64,000 nucleotides of DNA from contig CM075782.1 of NCBI GenBank assembly GCA_037974665.1, forward strand, positions 45,109,851 through 45,173,850, in the 5' to 3' direction. Position numbers and translations under genes: made by a program. This DNA comes from Ehretia macrophylla. Lineage: Eukaryota > Streptophyta > Magnoliopsida > Boraginales > Ehretiaceae. The notes beneath the pieces were generated by a model that ran no database searches, was not told where the DNA came from, and was given only the letters and a program-made list of their open reading frames with translations. Below are positions 23,801 to 34,323 of the stretch, in pieces; the first letter of the stretch is position 1; each line of letters starts with the position of its first letter.

Positions 23801-23892
23801 ATGATGATGATGATGGTGATGACGAGGAGGAGGAGGATGATAATGATAATGACAATGATGACAGTGGCAATGAGGGAAATGATGATTATTGA
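20881..23892 (+). pseudogene. TNP2-type CACTA transposase, central and C-terminal part
   Basis: The coding trace continues from the split N-terminus. First comes the Transposase_21 (TNP2) domain: VCINGYTLFYKD, MTWHKNHNVEDGKICYPSDA, NLPPWMCMKDP, DFSAYGMLSG, then LDVMHIEKNIFDN and the long open frame 21871-22509. A DUF4218-type region follows (SHDCHTFMERLFPIALRE, and HEGCLSIFTCPG near 22650), then a DUF4216-type domain at 23038-23560 (VDWVVVVKIRPRHFYD) and an Asp-rich tail. Stops at several places (for example 21256, 21517, 21837 and 22507) make it a pseudogene, though about 850 bp at the C-terminus stays open. In active elements this protein is the catalytic transposase. Confidence 0.9.
23736..23880 (+). 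repeat. GAT/GAC trinucleotide tract encoding an Asp/Glu-rich tail
   Basis: About 145 bp of GAT, GAC and GAG/GAA codons extend the transposase reading frame into a run of Asp with some Glu, ending ...NEGNDDY and TGA at 23890. An expanded microsatellite inside coding sequence is the simplest reading. The antisense Ser-rich and Ile-rich frames over it are shadows. Confidence 0.85.
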
Positions 23893-24063
23893 AAAAACAT
23901 AGGTTAGGTCTCCAAGAATGTTCATGTTTTTTTTCAAATTATTGTTCAGTGACTCCATATATTGTTTGTTATCTATGACAATTTTGGTAGAAGTATTCAT
24001 AGGTACATTTTTTAAGTCTATATATGTTTATTTATATATTCTAATAGTAGTGTGTCGAAACAG

Positions 24064-26396
24064 GCAATGGGAGGCGATGAAGATCCAAATCGAAAGGGGA
24101 AAAAACAACTAAAGTAAAACAGCTTGTTGGGGAAAAGGAGGCCCACTACTCATACACCGGCCACGGTGCCAGTAGCAATTCTCTCCAGCCGGCTATAATG
24201 ATACTCTAACATTGGGTGGTCGTAGATCTACAGGTATGCAGCATGTTAGTGGTCGTGGATCCACATCGGCACATACAGCTGCTGTTTATGGAGCTGGCAA
24301 TGTCCCACTGGTCGTTGGGCCTGGTTCGTCTAATTCATTAGTGGGAACGTAGCATCGGATCACAGACGATGGGCATCCCCAACCTGAGCAACCATATGTA
24401 CAAGGCCCGTCAACCGATCATAATGAACAACACTGTTCCTCATCTGGATTGCCAGAGGAATTAGAGGACTTATGCGTAGATGGCGATGGCGCTTCAATGC
24501 CCGGTGGTACGCAATTTTTTAATATCCCCGAGTCTTCGCATGCTACTGAGAGACGGGCTGCAGGCATCGAAGATTGGCAATATTATGGATTCCAGTCTTT
24601 AGCCAATTATACGGTATGGAAAAATGACAAGCGACGATGCGTGAAGGTCGTAGGAAACGGGTATATATTACTTTAAGTTATGAAGTTTAAATCTTCTACT
24701 TTTTTTTCCTTAATATAACATATTTTGATTATGTTATGTTGTATAGATGGGATCCATATAATGCTGTCAAAGGGGTTTCAAAAGCTCTACATGCCGGGTA
24801 TGTAGAGTCGTGGTTGACATACAGGCAGGTCCCAAGTGATACAAGAAGATTTTGGTTTGAATATTTCAGGGTATGAAATGTTAACGTAATATATATTGTG
24901 AAAACTATTGTGCAATGAGCACAATAAATGTTGAATTATATGAATCATAATATTAATGTTTTAAGAGGGAGTACAAGTGGCTTCCAATTGATGAAGTTAT
25001 AGTTTGGCACAAGTCTGAATTTACTGCAAGACGCCGAATTTCAAATTTGACAAACAAAGGACGGACAAGAACGAAAAAGCCAGATTTCATACCACTTGCT
25101 GTATGGGACCAAATGTTGGAGCTTTGGTAAAGACCAGAGTGGCAGGAATATCGAAGAGAAATTCAAACAACCGAAAGGCCAATCCGCCCACTCACCATCT
25201 GGGTTCAATCCAACCCATGAGGCAACTAGAAGAATGGTATTGATTTAGTAATACAATCTTGGTTAATTTTATATGTTATGCAAACGAATCAAAAATTATG
25301 TGAAATACACAATCGGTTGTAGGTTGATTTGGTGAATTGCTATTGTAGGAAAAAGAACTAGGGATGACAGTGACTTATGCGGAGGTTTTCCAAAAGGCTC
25401 ATCGCAAGGGGGCTAACGGACCGTACACAGACTATCGGGCCGAGCAGACTATGGTATGTATTATTCATGTAATTTCTGGAAGAGGTAGCAATGCATAGGG
25501 TTTATGTTGAACACAATTTGGGATTCACAGTGTTGCAAAAAAGGTTTGTTGATTTTGCGAAGTCCATAAAATTGTTAAAGCTAATATTTCAAAGGGAAAA
25601 CACTAACAATGATGTGCGAGCACGAATGTAGCTATGATTTTAACAAACATTTCACAAATGGAACATGGTTACTTGTTGTACCCTCTTGTGTTGTACAATG
25701 TTTCAAAATGTCTCCTTAGGGTTGTAGTTGCACTTGATTAATATGTTGATGATAAGTGTGGTAATGGATAAGCTTGGATACTTTGTATTAGGTTGGCTTT
25801 ATTCCATAACAGGTTATTGAAAAAAGTCTGAAATACAGAGGAGACTCTGGCTATTTTTTTATTGAGTAGTAAATGCATTCTAACAAGATGTAATACCTTA
25901 ATATTGTATGTTTGAATATTAAGTTTGTGTAGATGAGAAATTAATGTTTGTGCAACAAATCGGATGTAGTAATACTAACTTGTTACTCCCGTCTCTGTAG
26001 GCTCGTTACGACGAAATACTCCAAAAGGAGAGGAATGCATCGGAATCAGACTCCAACCCCATGCCTGTAGATCATAATGCAGTATTTTTACAGGCTGTAG
26101 GACCACCACGCAAAGGTCGGATATATGGGGTAGGTTCTCAGGTTTTAGTTGAATCTGTCACGAACATTGGAACTCAGCCTCGGTGTGTTATCACAAAGGA
26201 ACAACTGAATGACGCCATTACGAGAGCCACAGTGACTTTGAACGAAATAGTACAAAGTTAGGGGGATATAATCAATCAACTTCAGCAACAACTAAAGAAG
26301 CAGAACGAAGTGTTGGAAGTCCTTTGCACAAAAGTCTGTGGTCAAGCTAAAGAGCAACATTCTTCATCTTCACCTAGTGATGAAAATGGAGAATAA
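24064..26396 (+). pseudogene. CACTA Transposase_24-type gene, degenerate, multi-exon
   Basis: A candidate start is ATG at 24064 (MGGDEDPNRKGKKQ), with the frame broken soon after. Recognisable exons are 24449-24672 (MPEELEDLCVDGDG, then VWKNDKRRCVKVVGNGY), 24750-24870 (WDPYNAVKGVSKALHAGYVE ... RRFWFEYFR), 24965-25240 (EYKWLPIDEVIVWHKSEF), 25350-25455 (ELGMTVTYAEVFQKAHRK) and 26001-26396 (VGPPRKGRIYGVGS and a Gln/Glu-rich tail). The order equals the plant Transposase_24 family. In-frame stops occur at least near 25130 and 26260. The last exon aligns with 15-458 of the first element and serves as an internal control for the family call. Confidence 0.85.
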
Positions 26397-26619
26397 TTTG
26401 TTATAATATTAAACATGTAGTTTGATGTTTAATACACTACCATGTACAGGACATTTCTTTTTGTAACAGTTAAAATAACAGTCTGTATTTTAATTAAATA
26501 TAGCATATCGTATTTGTGACATTATATGAAATTAATTTCACATATCAAACAAGTTGAATTTGGGATCTTCAAAAAAAAAATTTGAAGGAATTGTGACTCA
26601 TTAAATTAGATGGAATGGT

Positions 26620-27080
26620 TAATTTAGTGAGGGTTTGGTGAGGGCTTGGTGAAGGTTTGGGTTAGTGACGGATTGGCGAGGGTGAGGGCTTGGCGATAAT
26701 AATTTTGGTGACGGTTTGGTGAAGGGTTAATTTGGCGAGTGTTTGGTGACAGCAATCATTGGTGACGGGCGGGTGAGGGGAAAGGTTGGCGAGGGCTTGG
26801 CGATGGGAAATTTGGTGACAGTTTTGGGACGGCTCCAGTTGATGAGGGCTGGGTAACGGCAAACTGTAGTGATGGCCTAGAGACGGGAACGAATAGCGAC
26901 GACTTGGTGACGGAGGATTTGGAGACGGGATGGAGATAGTTTGATAGTCGTCGCCAAATTGGTAACAGTTTGGTGAGGGTAACGATTTTGGAGACAACCT
27001 CGTGTCTGACGGATGTTTCCCCTCACCATGCAGTTGCAAATTCCAAATTAACGACGGCACGGTGAGGAGAACCGTCTCTT
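26620..27080 (+). repeat. CACTA subterminal repeat array, divergent type
   Basis: Many short imperfect copies of words like 'ggtgagggcttggcga', 'ttggtgacggtttggtga' and 'ggcgagg' make up this stretch. It occupies the same place as the array at 690-1320 but has a different core (GGTGAGGG/TTGGCGA in place of GGAGACGACGT), so the two elements would have had different transposase-binding specificities. Confidence 0.75.
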
Positions 27081-27097
27081 GCAAAATTCAGTTCTTT

Positions 27098-27500
27098 TTG
27101 TATGTAAGTCAATTATGAAGTGGTGCAGATCTATCTATTTATTTTAAGTGAAACATATGTATCACTCACTCAAAAGGTAATTGAAAATTTCTCTAACTTC
27201 CCGTTAATTAGAGTGGAACCAAATCCATATACATGATGGTTAAAAGGTAATTGAAAAATTCTCTAATTTTTGTAATTTCCCGTTAATTAGGTCGGGGGGG
27301 CTTCAACTTGAAACAATAAAAAAAAAAATTAAAAAAAAAACCTTTATTCTTTTTTCTTAAAACAAATAATTATATTGGACACTTTTACTATACGAGTATA
27401 TTCTTGCTCTCTCTTATTATATAAGTGCACTCCCTGACATTAGGTTCCTGACATTGTTTATCCAACCTTGATTGTTAACCTTAAATTTCATTCATATGGC
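27098..27500. other. intergenic
   Basis: AT-rich. A short direct duplication, 'aaaaggtaattgaaaa.ttctctaa.tt' followed by 'cccgttaattag', occurs at about 27172-27212 and 27240-27292. No gene seen. Confidence 0.5.
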
Positions 27501-27830
27501 TCAATTTTGTTTATATTATTTTTTAAATAGTTTCAAATTCGACCCTATTATTCAAAATTAGACAATATAATCTCTATTGTTTCTATAAAAAAAATTCAAT
27601 TTAGTCAGTATTGTTCTCAAAAAAAAATTAAATTAGTCAATTTAGGTACGTAGGGACTAATGTGAAACTTTTTGGAGAACAATAGGGACTAATTGACTAA
27701 ATTTTAATAATATGGACAAATTTGAAATATTATAGAAATAGCAAGGACTAAATTGACTAGTTTTGAATAATATAGACGAATTTAAAATTTTAGAAAAAAA
27801 ATATGAACCATTTGGACAAATTTCTCATTT
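27500..27830. repeat. dispersed intergenic repeat, copy 2
   Basis: Diverged copy of the repeat at 2286-2577, same orientation, with 'gggactaatgtgaaactttt', 'aataatatggacaaattt' and 'ggactaaattgactagtttt'. It lies just left of a second LINE insertion. Confidence 0.6.
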
Positions 27831-27883
27831 TGGATACATATCAGTTTGTCAAATAAGGGTAGGTTGAAGATGTTGATAATTAT

Positions 27884-27894
27884 ATAAACGTGTA

Positions 27895-27953
<59 letters not shown>

Positions 27954-28406
27954 GGAAGCTGGAGCCGTGGTTTAAAAAAAACACAAACCTCGAGGATGTC
28001 TCACCCCGCTTGTCGTAATCCAAAAGAGGATGGAGTCTGTCCGGATGGTGGTCAAGCATTTGAATTCCCAAGGTTTGTTGCAAACCAAAATTGGCTAACC
28101 AATCCGCACATTTGTTCACTTCCCGAAACACATGTTTCACCTGGTAGTTATTATTGCTTCTAAGTATCTCCTGACAATCCTCCAAGTTCGGTCTCAACGG
28201 ACTATGCACCACAAACTTCCGTTCAATAAGCTGCACAATAAATTGAGAATCCATTTCAATCTTGAGATGATCAATCCCCATGGCAGTCGCCTGAATCAGT
28301 CCTTGTTTTAAGGCTGCCAATTCCGCCACATTATTAGAGGTTATGCCCAAGTTGATGATAAAACCTGACTTCCAATTCCCCTCTTCATCACGAAATAAAC
28401 GTATAT
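27884..28406 (-). mobile_element. 5'-truncated LINE with poly(A) tail and target duplication
   Basis: On the minus strand the insertion runs from 28394 to a poly(A) tail of about 31 A (27917-27948, seen as T on the plus strand). The flanks share 'ataaacgtgtatata' (27884-27898) and 'ataaacgtatat' (28395-28406), a target duplication that differs by one base and merges into a TA repeat on the left. The tail and the duplication fit target-primed reverse transcription; the severe 5' truncation leaves only the RNase H end. Confidence 0.82.
27955..28404 (-). pseudogene. LINE RNase H (RVT_3) domain, frame still open
   Basis: From the 5' truncation point the minus strand reads RLFRDEEGNWKSGFIINLGI, then SNNVAELAALKQGLIQA (acidic residue of the active site in AELxA), IEMDSQFIVQLI (catalytic Asp), VKHVFREVNKCADWLANFG, and ends near RLHPLLDYDKRGETSSRF. 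It is a plant RVT_3-type RNase H. The frame has no stop down to the poly(A) tail and would run into Lys codons, so the natural stop has been lost or shifted. It has no start context or upstream reverse transcriptase and is not expected to be expressed. Confidence 0.85.
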
Positions 28407-28409
28407 TTT

Positions 28410-29190
28410 TAGGGACAATAGTTAATTTTTTAAATTAAAATAAATAGATAATTAAAAAATTTATACTGCCGGTGAGGGCTACAAATCCCACTGAATTCAA
28501 ACTAGATCGCCCCTGTTGTTGTTGCCAAAGATTAAAGAAAATGCAAACCTAATGTTTTTGTAATCTATTACATGGAAGAATGATGAAAGAGATTATTTGG
28601 TTTCCAAAACTTCAAATTTTCAGTAATTTTATAAGCTTAATGAAGATTAGAAGAAAGTCAGATGCAACAAGATCAATCTAGAAATGGTGTGTTATGTCAA
28701 AGAGCCAAATGCATTTTTGTCTTTGGTGTACACAATTTGAACCATCTCAATTGATTAGATAGAGCTTTTGGGGCGTGGGACGTAAACTTATTCATGTCTC
28801 AATTCGAGTCAATCAAGAATTTAATTTTTTTCTTACTAGTCCCAGTTATCGAAATAATTTAATATAACCCGAACTAATGTCCTAGTAAGAGCATTTCATT
28901 CGATTAATATAGTTACATGAATATGTACTATGCTACTTCATGAAAACTTTTTTTTTATTAGTTTATCCTTTTGAATATCTCGAAGTGAATTCAGATTTAT
29001 TTAATAGAAGAAAAGAAATAATAAATGACGTTATACTTTATTTTCATATTGAGCATTATCTTTTCTTGTTATTGTTGTTTGATAGAAAATCTGTTATGCA
29101 TATTTCCACTACTCTGCAAGTATATAAGTAAATCAAAAATGACCAAACACATGTTTTAAGGCATTTAAAACTTCAAATCATCTCTTCCTT
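28410..29190. other. intergenic, nothing recognised
   Basis: AT-rich sequence with short chance frames only. It ends in the upstream region of the small-gene relative at 29.19 kb. Confidence 0.5.
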
Positions 29191-29766
29191 ATGGCAGCAT
29201 AAACTCCAACTCCAATGTTGTAGTATGTTCTCAGCTACAACGATCCATGTGTTGAACTCCAATGCGAAGCTACCGTCATTGAACCCAAAGTAAATTAAAA
29301 CCTATCCTTGGTAAGTATTCAGAAGAAGATTAGAATTAATTATCTAATTTAATTTTATAATTAGGCTTGTTGTGGGCCTAAAAAGAAGCAGTTGCCACTT
29401 TCACCTCCATTGAAGAAGCCAGACATAATCATCTTTCTCGAAGCAGTTTTCACAAAGACTTTTCAAAAGAAGATTAGAATTAATTATCTAACTTAATTTT
29501 ATAATTAGGCTTGTTGTGGCCCTAAAAGGCCCATAAAGAAGCAATTGCCACAAAGACTTTCACCTCCACCGAAGAATCTCATGGTACCAAAGATTGAGAC
29601 CGAAAATCTTGATGCCATGCAGCTTTTGCCAACACAGAGGCTAGTTAAGTTGCGCGCCTGTGAGTGGTTTGAGTCAAAATGCACAGCTCGTTTTGAGAGT
29701 GTTAGAGGTTGGCAGCCTCAACACTTAATGAATTTCAGGCATACAAGCTTGCAAATGGCAGTGTGA
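29191..29766 (+). pseudogene. decayed relative of the small gene at 3.8 kb
   Basis: The start (atggcagcat, 29191) matches the start of the 3.8-kb gene but meets TAA at once; 'gcgaagctaccgtcattgaacccaaag' matches its exon 1 end. The intron 3' part plus exon 2 ('aattaggcttgttgtggxcctaaaa') is present twice, at about 29325-29420 and 29475-29590, so an internal duplication of roughly 150 bp has occurred. The second copy leads into a 74-codon open frame (29545-29766) containing LPTQRLVKLRACEWFESKC, which has no counterpart in the 3.8-kb model and which I do not recognise. Confidence 0.55.
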
Positions 29767-29769
29767 GTG

Positions 29770-30380
29770 AAGTGCAACCTTTTGGCAAATTGAACTAAGG
29801 GACTATTACTTGTAGGAAACTGAAAATTTGGCCAAGTATAGAGAGCTGAAATGATGCACGAAAATGGCTAAATATCTATCTATTTTTCATTGCTTGCAAA
29901 TGCTATACAATGCCATATTTATAGTTGTTACAAAGTATGATCAATGCCTATGATCATGTACAAGTGGCAACACTATGATCTAGCGATTTTACACCATTGT
30001 GATTATTACAATTGTCAAAATCATATCATGATCATCATTGTATTTACAAGGATAATTCTACTATAAAATTTCAGACTTAGCCACGTAATCAGCTTCTTAG
30101 AAAAATTTGGGCAGATTGGGCAGGATAGTGGACCGTGACCTCAGCATGACATCAGCAGCCAACGAGATTTTTGCCTTAGTCAAGTTTTTAATTTTTCAAA
30201 TCTGGTTGCTTCCCTCCAATTTTGTTCATGTCATGCCTTAGCTTTTTCCAACTTAAGTTTGCATCACAGTACATAGGTGAGGGTTTTATTTTGCCTTGGA
30301 CAAATTTTTCGCACATGCACCACGGGCTCCGTTAGTCAAGTCTCAGTTAAACTGTCAGTTTTATTAGATCGAAATGTGCA
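29770..30380. other. intergenic, nothing recognised
   Basis: Mixed-composition sequence without a supported gene. Short palindromic words around 'atgatcatg' recur at 29940-30050. Confidence 0.4.
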
Positions 30381-30382
30381 TA

Positions 30383-30516
30383 TTATCTCACCCTCATTTT
30401 GGTCTAGCGGCATGACACTCGCAGTGTTTACGAGAGATTGCGACCTTGAGTCTCGTTGACTATATATGTATATATGTATAGCCTTAGGCCTGCTTTTAAA
30501 TCGCAAAAAAAAAAAA
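30383..30516 (+). mobile_element. probable tRNA-derived SINE
   Basis: An A-box-like TGGTCTAGCGG (30400-30410) is followed about 30 bp later by a B-box-like 'gcgaccttgagtctcg' (30439-30454). A short body with TATATGTATA words and a run of 12 A at about 30505-30516 follow. Spacing and tail fit a plant tRNA-related SINE transcribed by RNA polymerase III. No clear target duplication was found, which lowers the confidence. Confidence 0.5.
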
Positions 30517-30972
30517 TTGAAGATGTTTTAAGATTATACATTAGACCTTGACTTACACAATAATCTACTAATCTCATAATTTGTTGGAATGTGACTTACT
30601 GGCCGTGTTTGATAATATTGGACATCCTCCGTAGACATTCTCATAAAATAATAATATACGCTCTTTAACTTGCAACTTCGATCAAAGTGTTTTACATGTT
30701 ATCTAAAATATAGTGAATGAGACCTTGGAGATACGTCTGGGACGTAAGCCTAAACGAGCTATACAAGTCAATGAGTTGCCCGCATTTCGTCCTCCTTGTA
30801 CCTAATAAACAAACATCTAATTACTCCCACAGCTTAACACCGGTACATTGCAAAAAACATCCTACCATGTTTTGACAAAATTGTACATAATATACTATGA
30901 TAATAATCTAATAAGCTAAAATTGGTTTATTGCCCTTCTATGACTAGTAAATTTTTTGTCACATTACTATTG

Positions 30973-32045
30973 AGGGCATTTAGTTTGCAGAATATTACAA
31001 AATCTTGATAATGTAAAATTTAGAGTATGATATTCTCATGTTTTGTTCACGTAATAAAAAAATATTCTCAGAATATCACAATCATAAGAATACAATATTC
31101 TCATAATTTGGTCAATTTTTATTTTCATGTGAACGGTGGGAATCTCAAAATCCCAAGTTGTGAAAATATTTTTAAAAACCAAAACATACAAATACCTATC
31201 TTAAAAATACAAAATTAAAATAAATAAATAAATAATTCAAAAAACAAAATATAAAAAATAAATGTAAAAAAAAGATAAATAAAATAAAATAAAAATAAAA
31301 ATTGGAAATAAATAAAAATTAGAAAAATAAAATAAAATAAATATAAATAAAAAAAGAAAAAATGAAAAAAATTATAAAAAAAAATAATTATAATAAAAAT
31401 AAAAACAAAAATTTAAATGAAATTAATAAAAAATATTAATTTTTTAAGTTGTTTAAAATTTAAAATTTTAGAATTTAGCAATAAAAAAATAAAAATAAAA
31501 GTAAAAATTAAAAATAAAATAATTATAAAATAAAAATATTTATAAAAACTAAAATAATAAAAATAAAATGAAATTAATAAAAAAAAAATATTAATTTTTT
31601 AAGTTAAACTAAAATAGATAATATATATTTATAATTAAAATAAATTTTCTATTGCTAAATTCTAAATTTTAAAATTTTAAATTAAAGTTAAAATTTAAAA
31701 ATTAAAATTAAAATAAATAAAATAATTTCAAAATTAAAATATTTAAAATAAGAAATTTAAGTTTCTAAATTTTGCTCCTATTTTATTTATACATATTGTA
31801 TGATATTTTTATTTTTCTGAGTTAGAGGCATTGTTGGAAAATAACTCAAAATTCCAAAGAATATTGAGTCTAAACCAAATATAACAAAACAACATTCTTA
31901 GGAATCTGACAACTTATTCCTGAAAATATTTTTCACGTACCAAATAGTTTTAATAACATTTCCGAGAATGTTATTCTTGGGAATGTCATTCCCAAGAATG
32001 CTATTCTTAAAAATAAAAAATACATCCGTGAACCAAACGCCCCCT
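30973..32045. mobile_element. AT-rich element with imperfect terminal inverted repeats
   Basis: Left end 'agggcatttagtttgcag' and the reverse complement of the right end, 'agggggcgtttggttcacgg', are similar. The sequence between (31150-31790) is nearly pure A/T with 'aaataaaa' words. The segment is absent from the paralogous position near 37140, consistent with insertion after the duplication. No transposase and no firm target duplication were seen. Confidence 0.55.
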
Positions 32046-32596
32046 TAAATAATTACGTTCTTAAAATTTTGTTACAGTCAAACATGCAACTTTGACTTTT
32101 TTCCCTGTGTTACGGGCAGAGCTCTGACGACCTCATCAGTGTGAGAGAGCCCAACACTTTGGTCTGACCCTTACGATGAAGCCTAAGCCTCGACGTGACC
32201 GGCTCGATTCCAAGGTGCCCGACTGGTAGAAATACCCAAGCACAGCAATACCAAATCTGTTAGAGAGCCTGTGAAAATTAGTGAATGTCCCATTGCCCAC
32301 AACCTTGCTCATGCTTGTGTCTGGGACATGGCAGAGAAGGTGGGACAAACTGTCACCCCCCCAATCTGGTTCAAAAAATTGAAAGGGTTATCGGGTGAAT
32401 ATAAATACCTCTTTTCTTCCAACATCGCGTTAAGGTAACTAATTCTCAATCAGACACACTTATATTCTCTCTCTAAAATTATTTATGAAATCATATTCAC
32501 CAAGCTCAAGTTTATTATTCAATGATCACTAACTTAATATCTACCGAATATCCGTATTTCTACCTTATCACAAGTCCTAAAAAGAAAAACAAATAC

Positions 32597-32686
32597 CTCG
32601 AAGCTAGTTGTTCGAATCTTATCGTCAGGCCTTGGATAAGAAGCCACAGCTCCTAACGAGTCCTCTGTTATTCCTCCACAACCTAG
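32597..32686 (-). pseudogene. isolated, mutated copy of a pfkB kinase exon
   Basis: This is a 90-bp exon with intact AG and GT borders, as in its partner at 37536-37625. It reads LGCGGITEDSLGAVASYPRP followed by DDKIRTTSFE. Compared with the partner (LGCGGIAMDLLAAVASYPKP) it has several amino-acid changes. No further exons of a second gene copy follow at lower coordinates, so it is a dead by-product of the segmental duplication. Confidence 0.8.
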
Positions 32687-34297
32687 CTGCATTAAGTATT
32701 TAACAGAAAAAAATCATGTGTCGAAATAATAATTGTACAATAAAAACCACGAAGTTTAATAAACGTACAACGATCAAGGGAAATGATGATGACGATAATA
32801 ATTGGTCCAGTTTGACCTTACAGTACTCACAACAATAGTGATCTAATAATTTTTTTAAAAAAGAGATTTGCGTCATTAATTGTTACGACACTCACAACAA
32901 TGGTGATCTAAAAAAGAATTTGAAAAAGAGATTTGCGTCATTAATCGTATGAAGCTAATGATAAGTAATGATGGTAAGTTTTTAAATAAAATAATTTATA
33001 ATATGTATAGGGACCATAAATATTGCGAGAGACACATATCCACCTCAAGAACACAAAATAGGCTTTTTGTTGTAAAACATTTGTTAATGAATATTCATTA
33101 ATGTAAAACTATATTATGAATAAGTTTGAAAGGTACAATGTAAAGAAGAGTGAAATCACAATATGAACTAGCATGAAAATCGAAATACAAATTGTTGTGA
33201 AAGTTGTAATATTAATATACGTGACTTAAAAAGTTACAACGTGAAGAAGAAAAAAATCACAACATGAACAAATTTAAAATAATTACAATGAAAGTTGTAA
33301 CACGAATATACATGAAATTACAATACAAATGAACATCAAGTTACAATATGAATGAACATGAACATGAAATACAATCAATAACATTTAAAATTTTATAAAT
33401 AGAGGGAATTTTATAAGTGAAATGTATAATTAAGAAGAATTTTATAAGGGAGAATAACAAAGGAGAAGAATGGACTAGGGCTTTGCTCTTTCCCTTGTTA
33501 TTCTATTCGTCACTAGACATGAAACGAGCAAAAAACATAGTACTAATTCCATCTATGTACTAATTAAATGAGAAACAATCTAATTAGGCTTCCCTTCTCC
33601 CGATCACAATTTTCACAATTAGCATCGGGTTCTATTCTCCCCTTATAAGGAGCGAAACATTCTCCACCCTGAAGAGAAAAATACAGTCTCATTTCCGGCT
33701 CTTAGGCCTACTTCAAAGTTTTTGTGCAATTAAATTTGTAAACTTACCAATTTCATTTCAAGGTCCCAAGTTGACAACACCTTCCGGTTCAGATGGACAG
33801 CCACGCAAATAGACATTTACAGGAATATATGTTTTCTCTATGTATGTTGACAATGAGACCGCGCCTTCAGACCAGTTCTAGCTCCTAAAGCTCTACGGCC
33901 AATAGGTGCCTGCCATACAGAACAAGACCAGTCACAGTTTGTGCTTTTCTCACATTCCTGCAGTGTCGATCCTCCTCCATGCAATTATGATTGTCAATTT
34001 GAATGTTTGATAGTTTGATGAATTTCACTTACAACTTGAGCAGCAAACGGCAACATCTTTTCTGGAAGAGTAAGAATTGATAGCAGTAGCAGCCTCGTCC
34101 AGCAAAATGTGGCAACGCGTGATGGGTGTGTAAGTGAGACCGTCTGATAACCATGGTAATGTTAAAAGAATGCTAACCAAAAAACTGCAGCAGAATTATC
34201 ACCGACATATAAAAGGAGATTAAATTTCCAGGAGGTATAAATCAGCAACATATAGTTACTGTTTGTGTGCAAGGCCGGTTTGAGTGAATCATGGAGA

Positions 34298-34323
34298 GGG
34301 GGGGGGGGGGGGGGGGGGGGGGG
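34298..34323 (+). repeat. uninterrupted run of 26 G
   Basis: A pure G homopolymer within an otherwise AT-rich intron of the pfkB locus. It could be a real G-rich microsatellite capable of forming quadruplexes, or an assembly artefact. Confidence 0.9.

Larger units (their letters stand above)
9900..27097 (+). mobile_element. degenerate CACTA element hosting nested insertions
   Basis: This is a second CACTA (En/Spm) element. It holds a TNP2-type transposase gene (10321-23892, split by an LTR retrotransposon), a Transposase_24 gene (24064-26396), a subterminal repeat array (26620-27080) and a decayed right end, CAGTTCTTTTTGTATG, close to the expected TTTTTGTAGTG. The left terminus was not found, so the start given is approximate. 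Without the nested element (about 9.95 kb) the visible part would be about 7.2 kb, a usual size for the family. Many stops show that it is inactive. Confidence 0.8.
30520..33470. repeat. segmental duplication, copy 1
   Basis: Three blocks match copy 2 in the same order and orientation. Block 30520-30960 corresponds to about 36760-37140 ('ttgcc.gcatttcgtcctccttgtacctaataaacaaa'). Block 32270-32700 corresponds to about 37220-37650 and includes a sugar-kinase exon. Block 32740-33470 corresponds to about 37890-38930 ('gcgagagacacatatcca', 'cacaaaataggctttttgtt'). Copy 1 also holds an AT-rich insertion. Confidence 0.85.

Noticed and set aside
23643..24000. Poly-Ser and poly-Ile frames on the minus strand
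   Set aside because: Antisense shadows of the GAT/GAC tract in the CACTA transposase.
26662..27084. 140-codon Pro/Ser-rich minus-strand frame
   Set aside because: Product of the second CACTA subterminal array; repetitive and without domain features.
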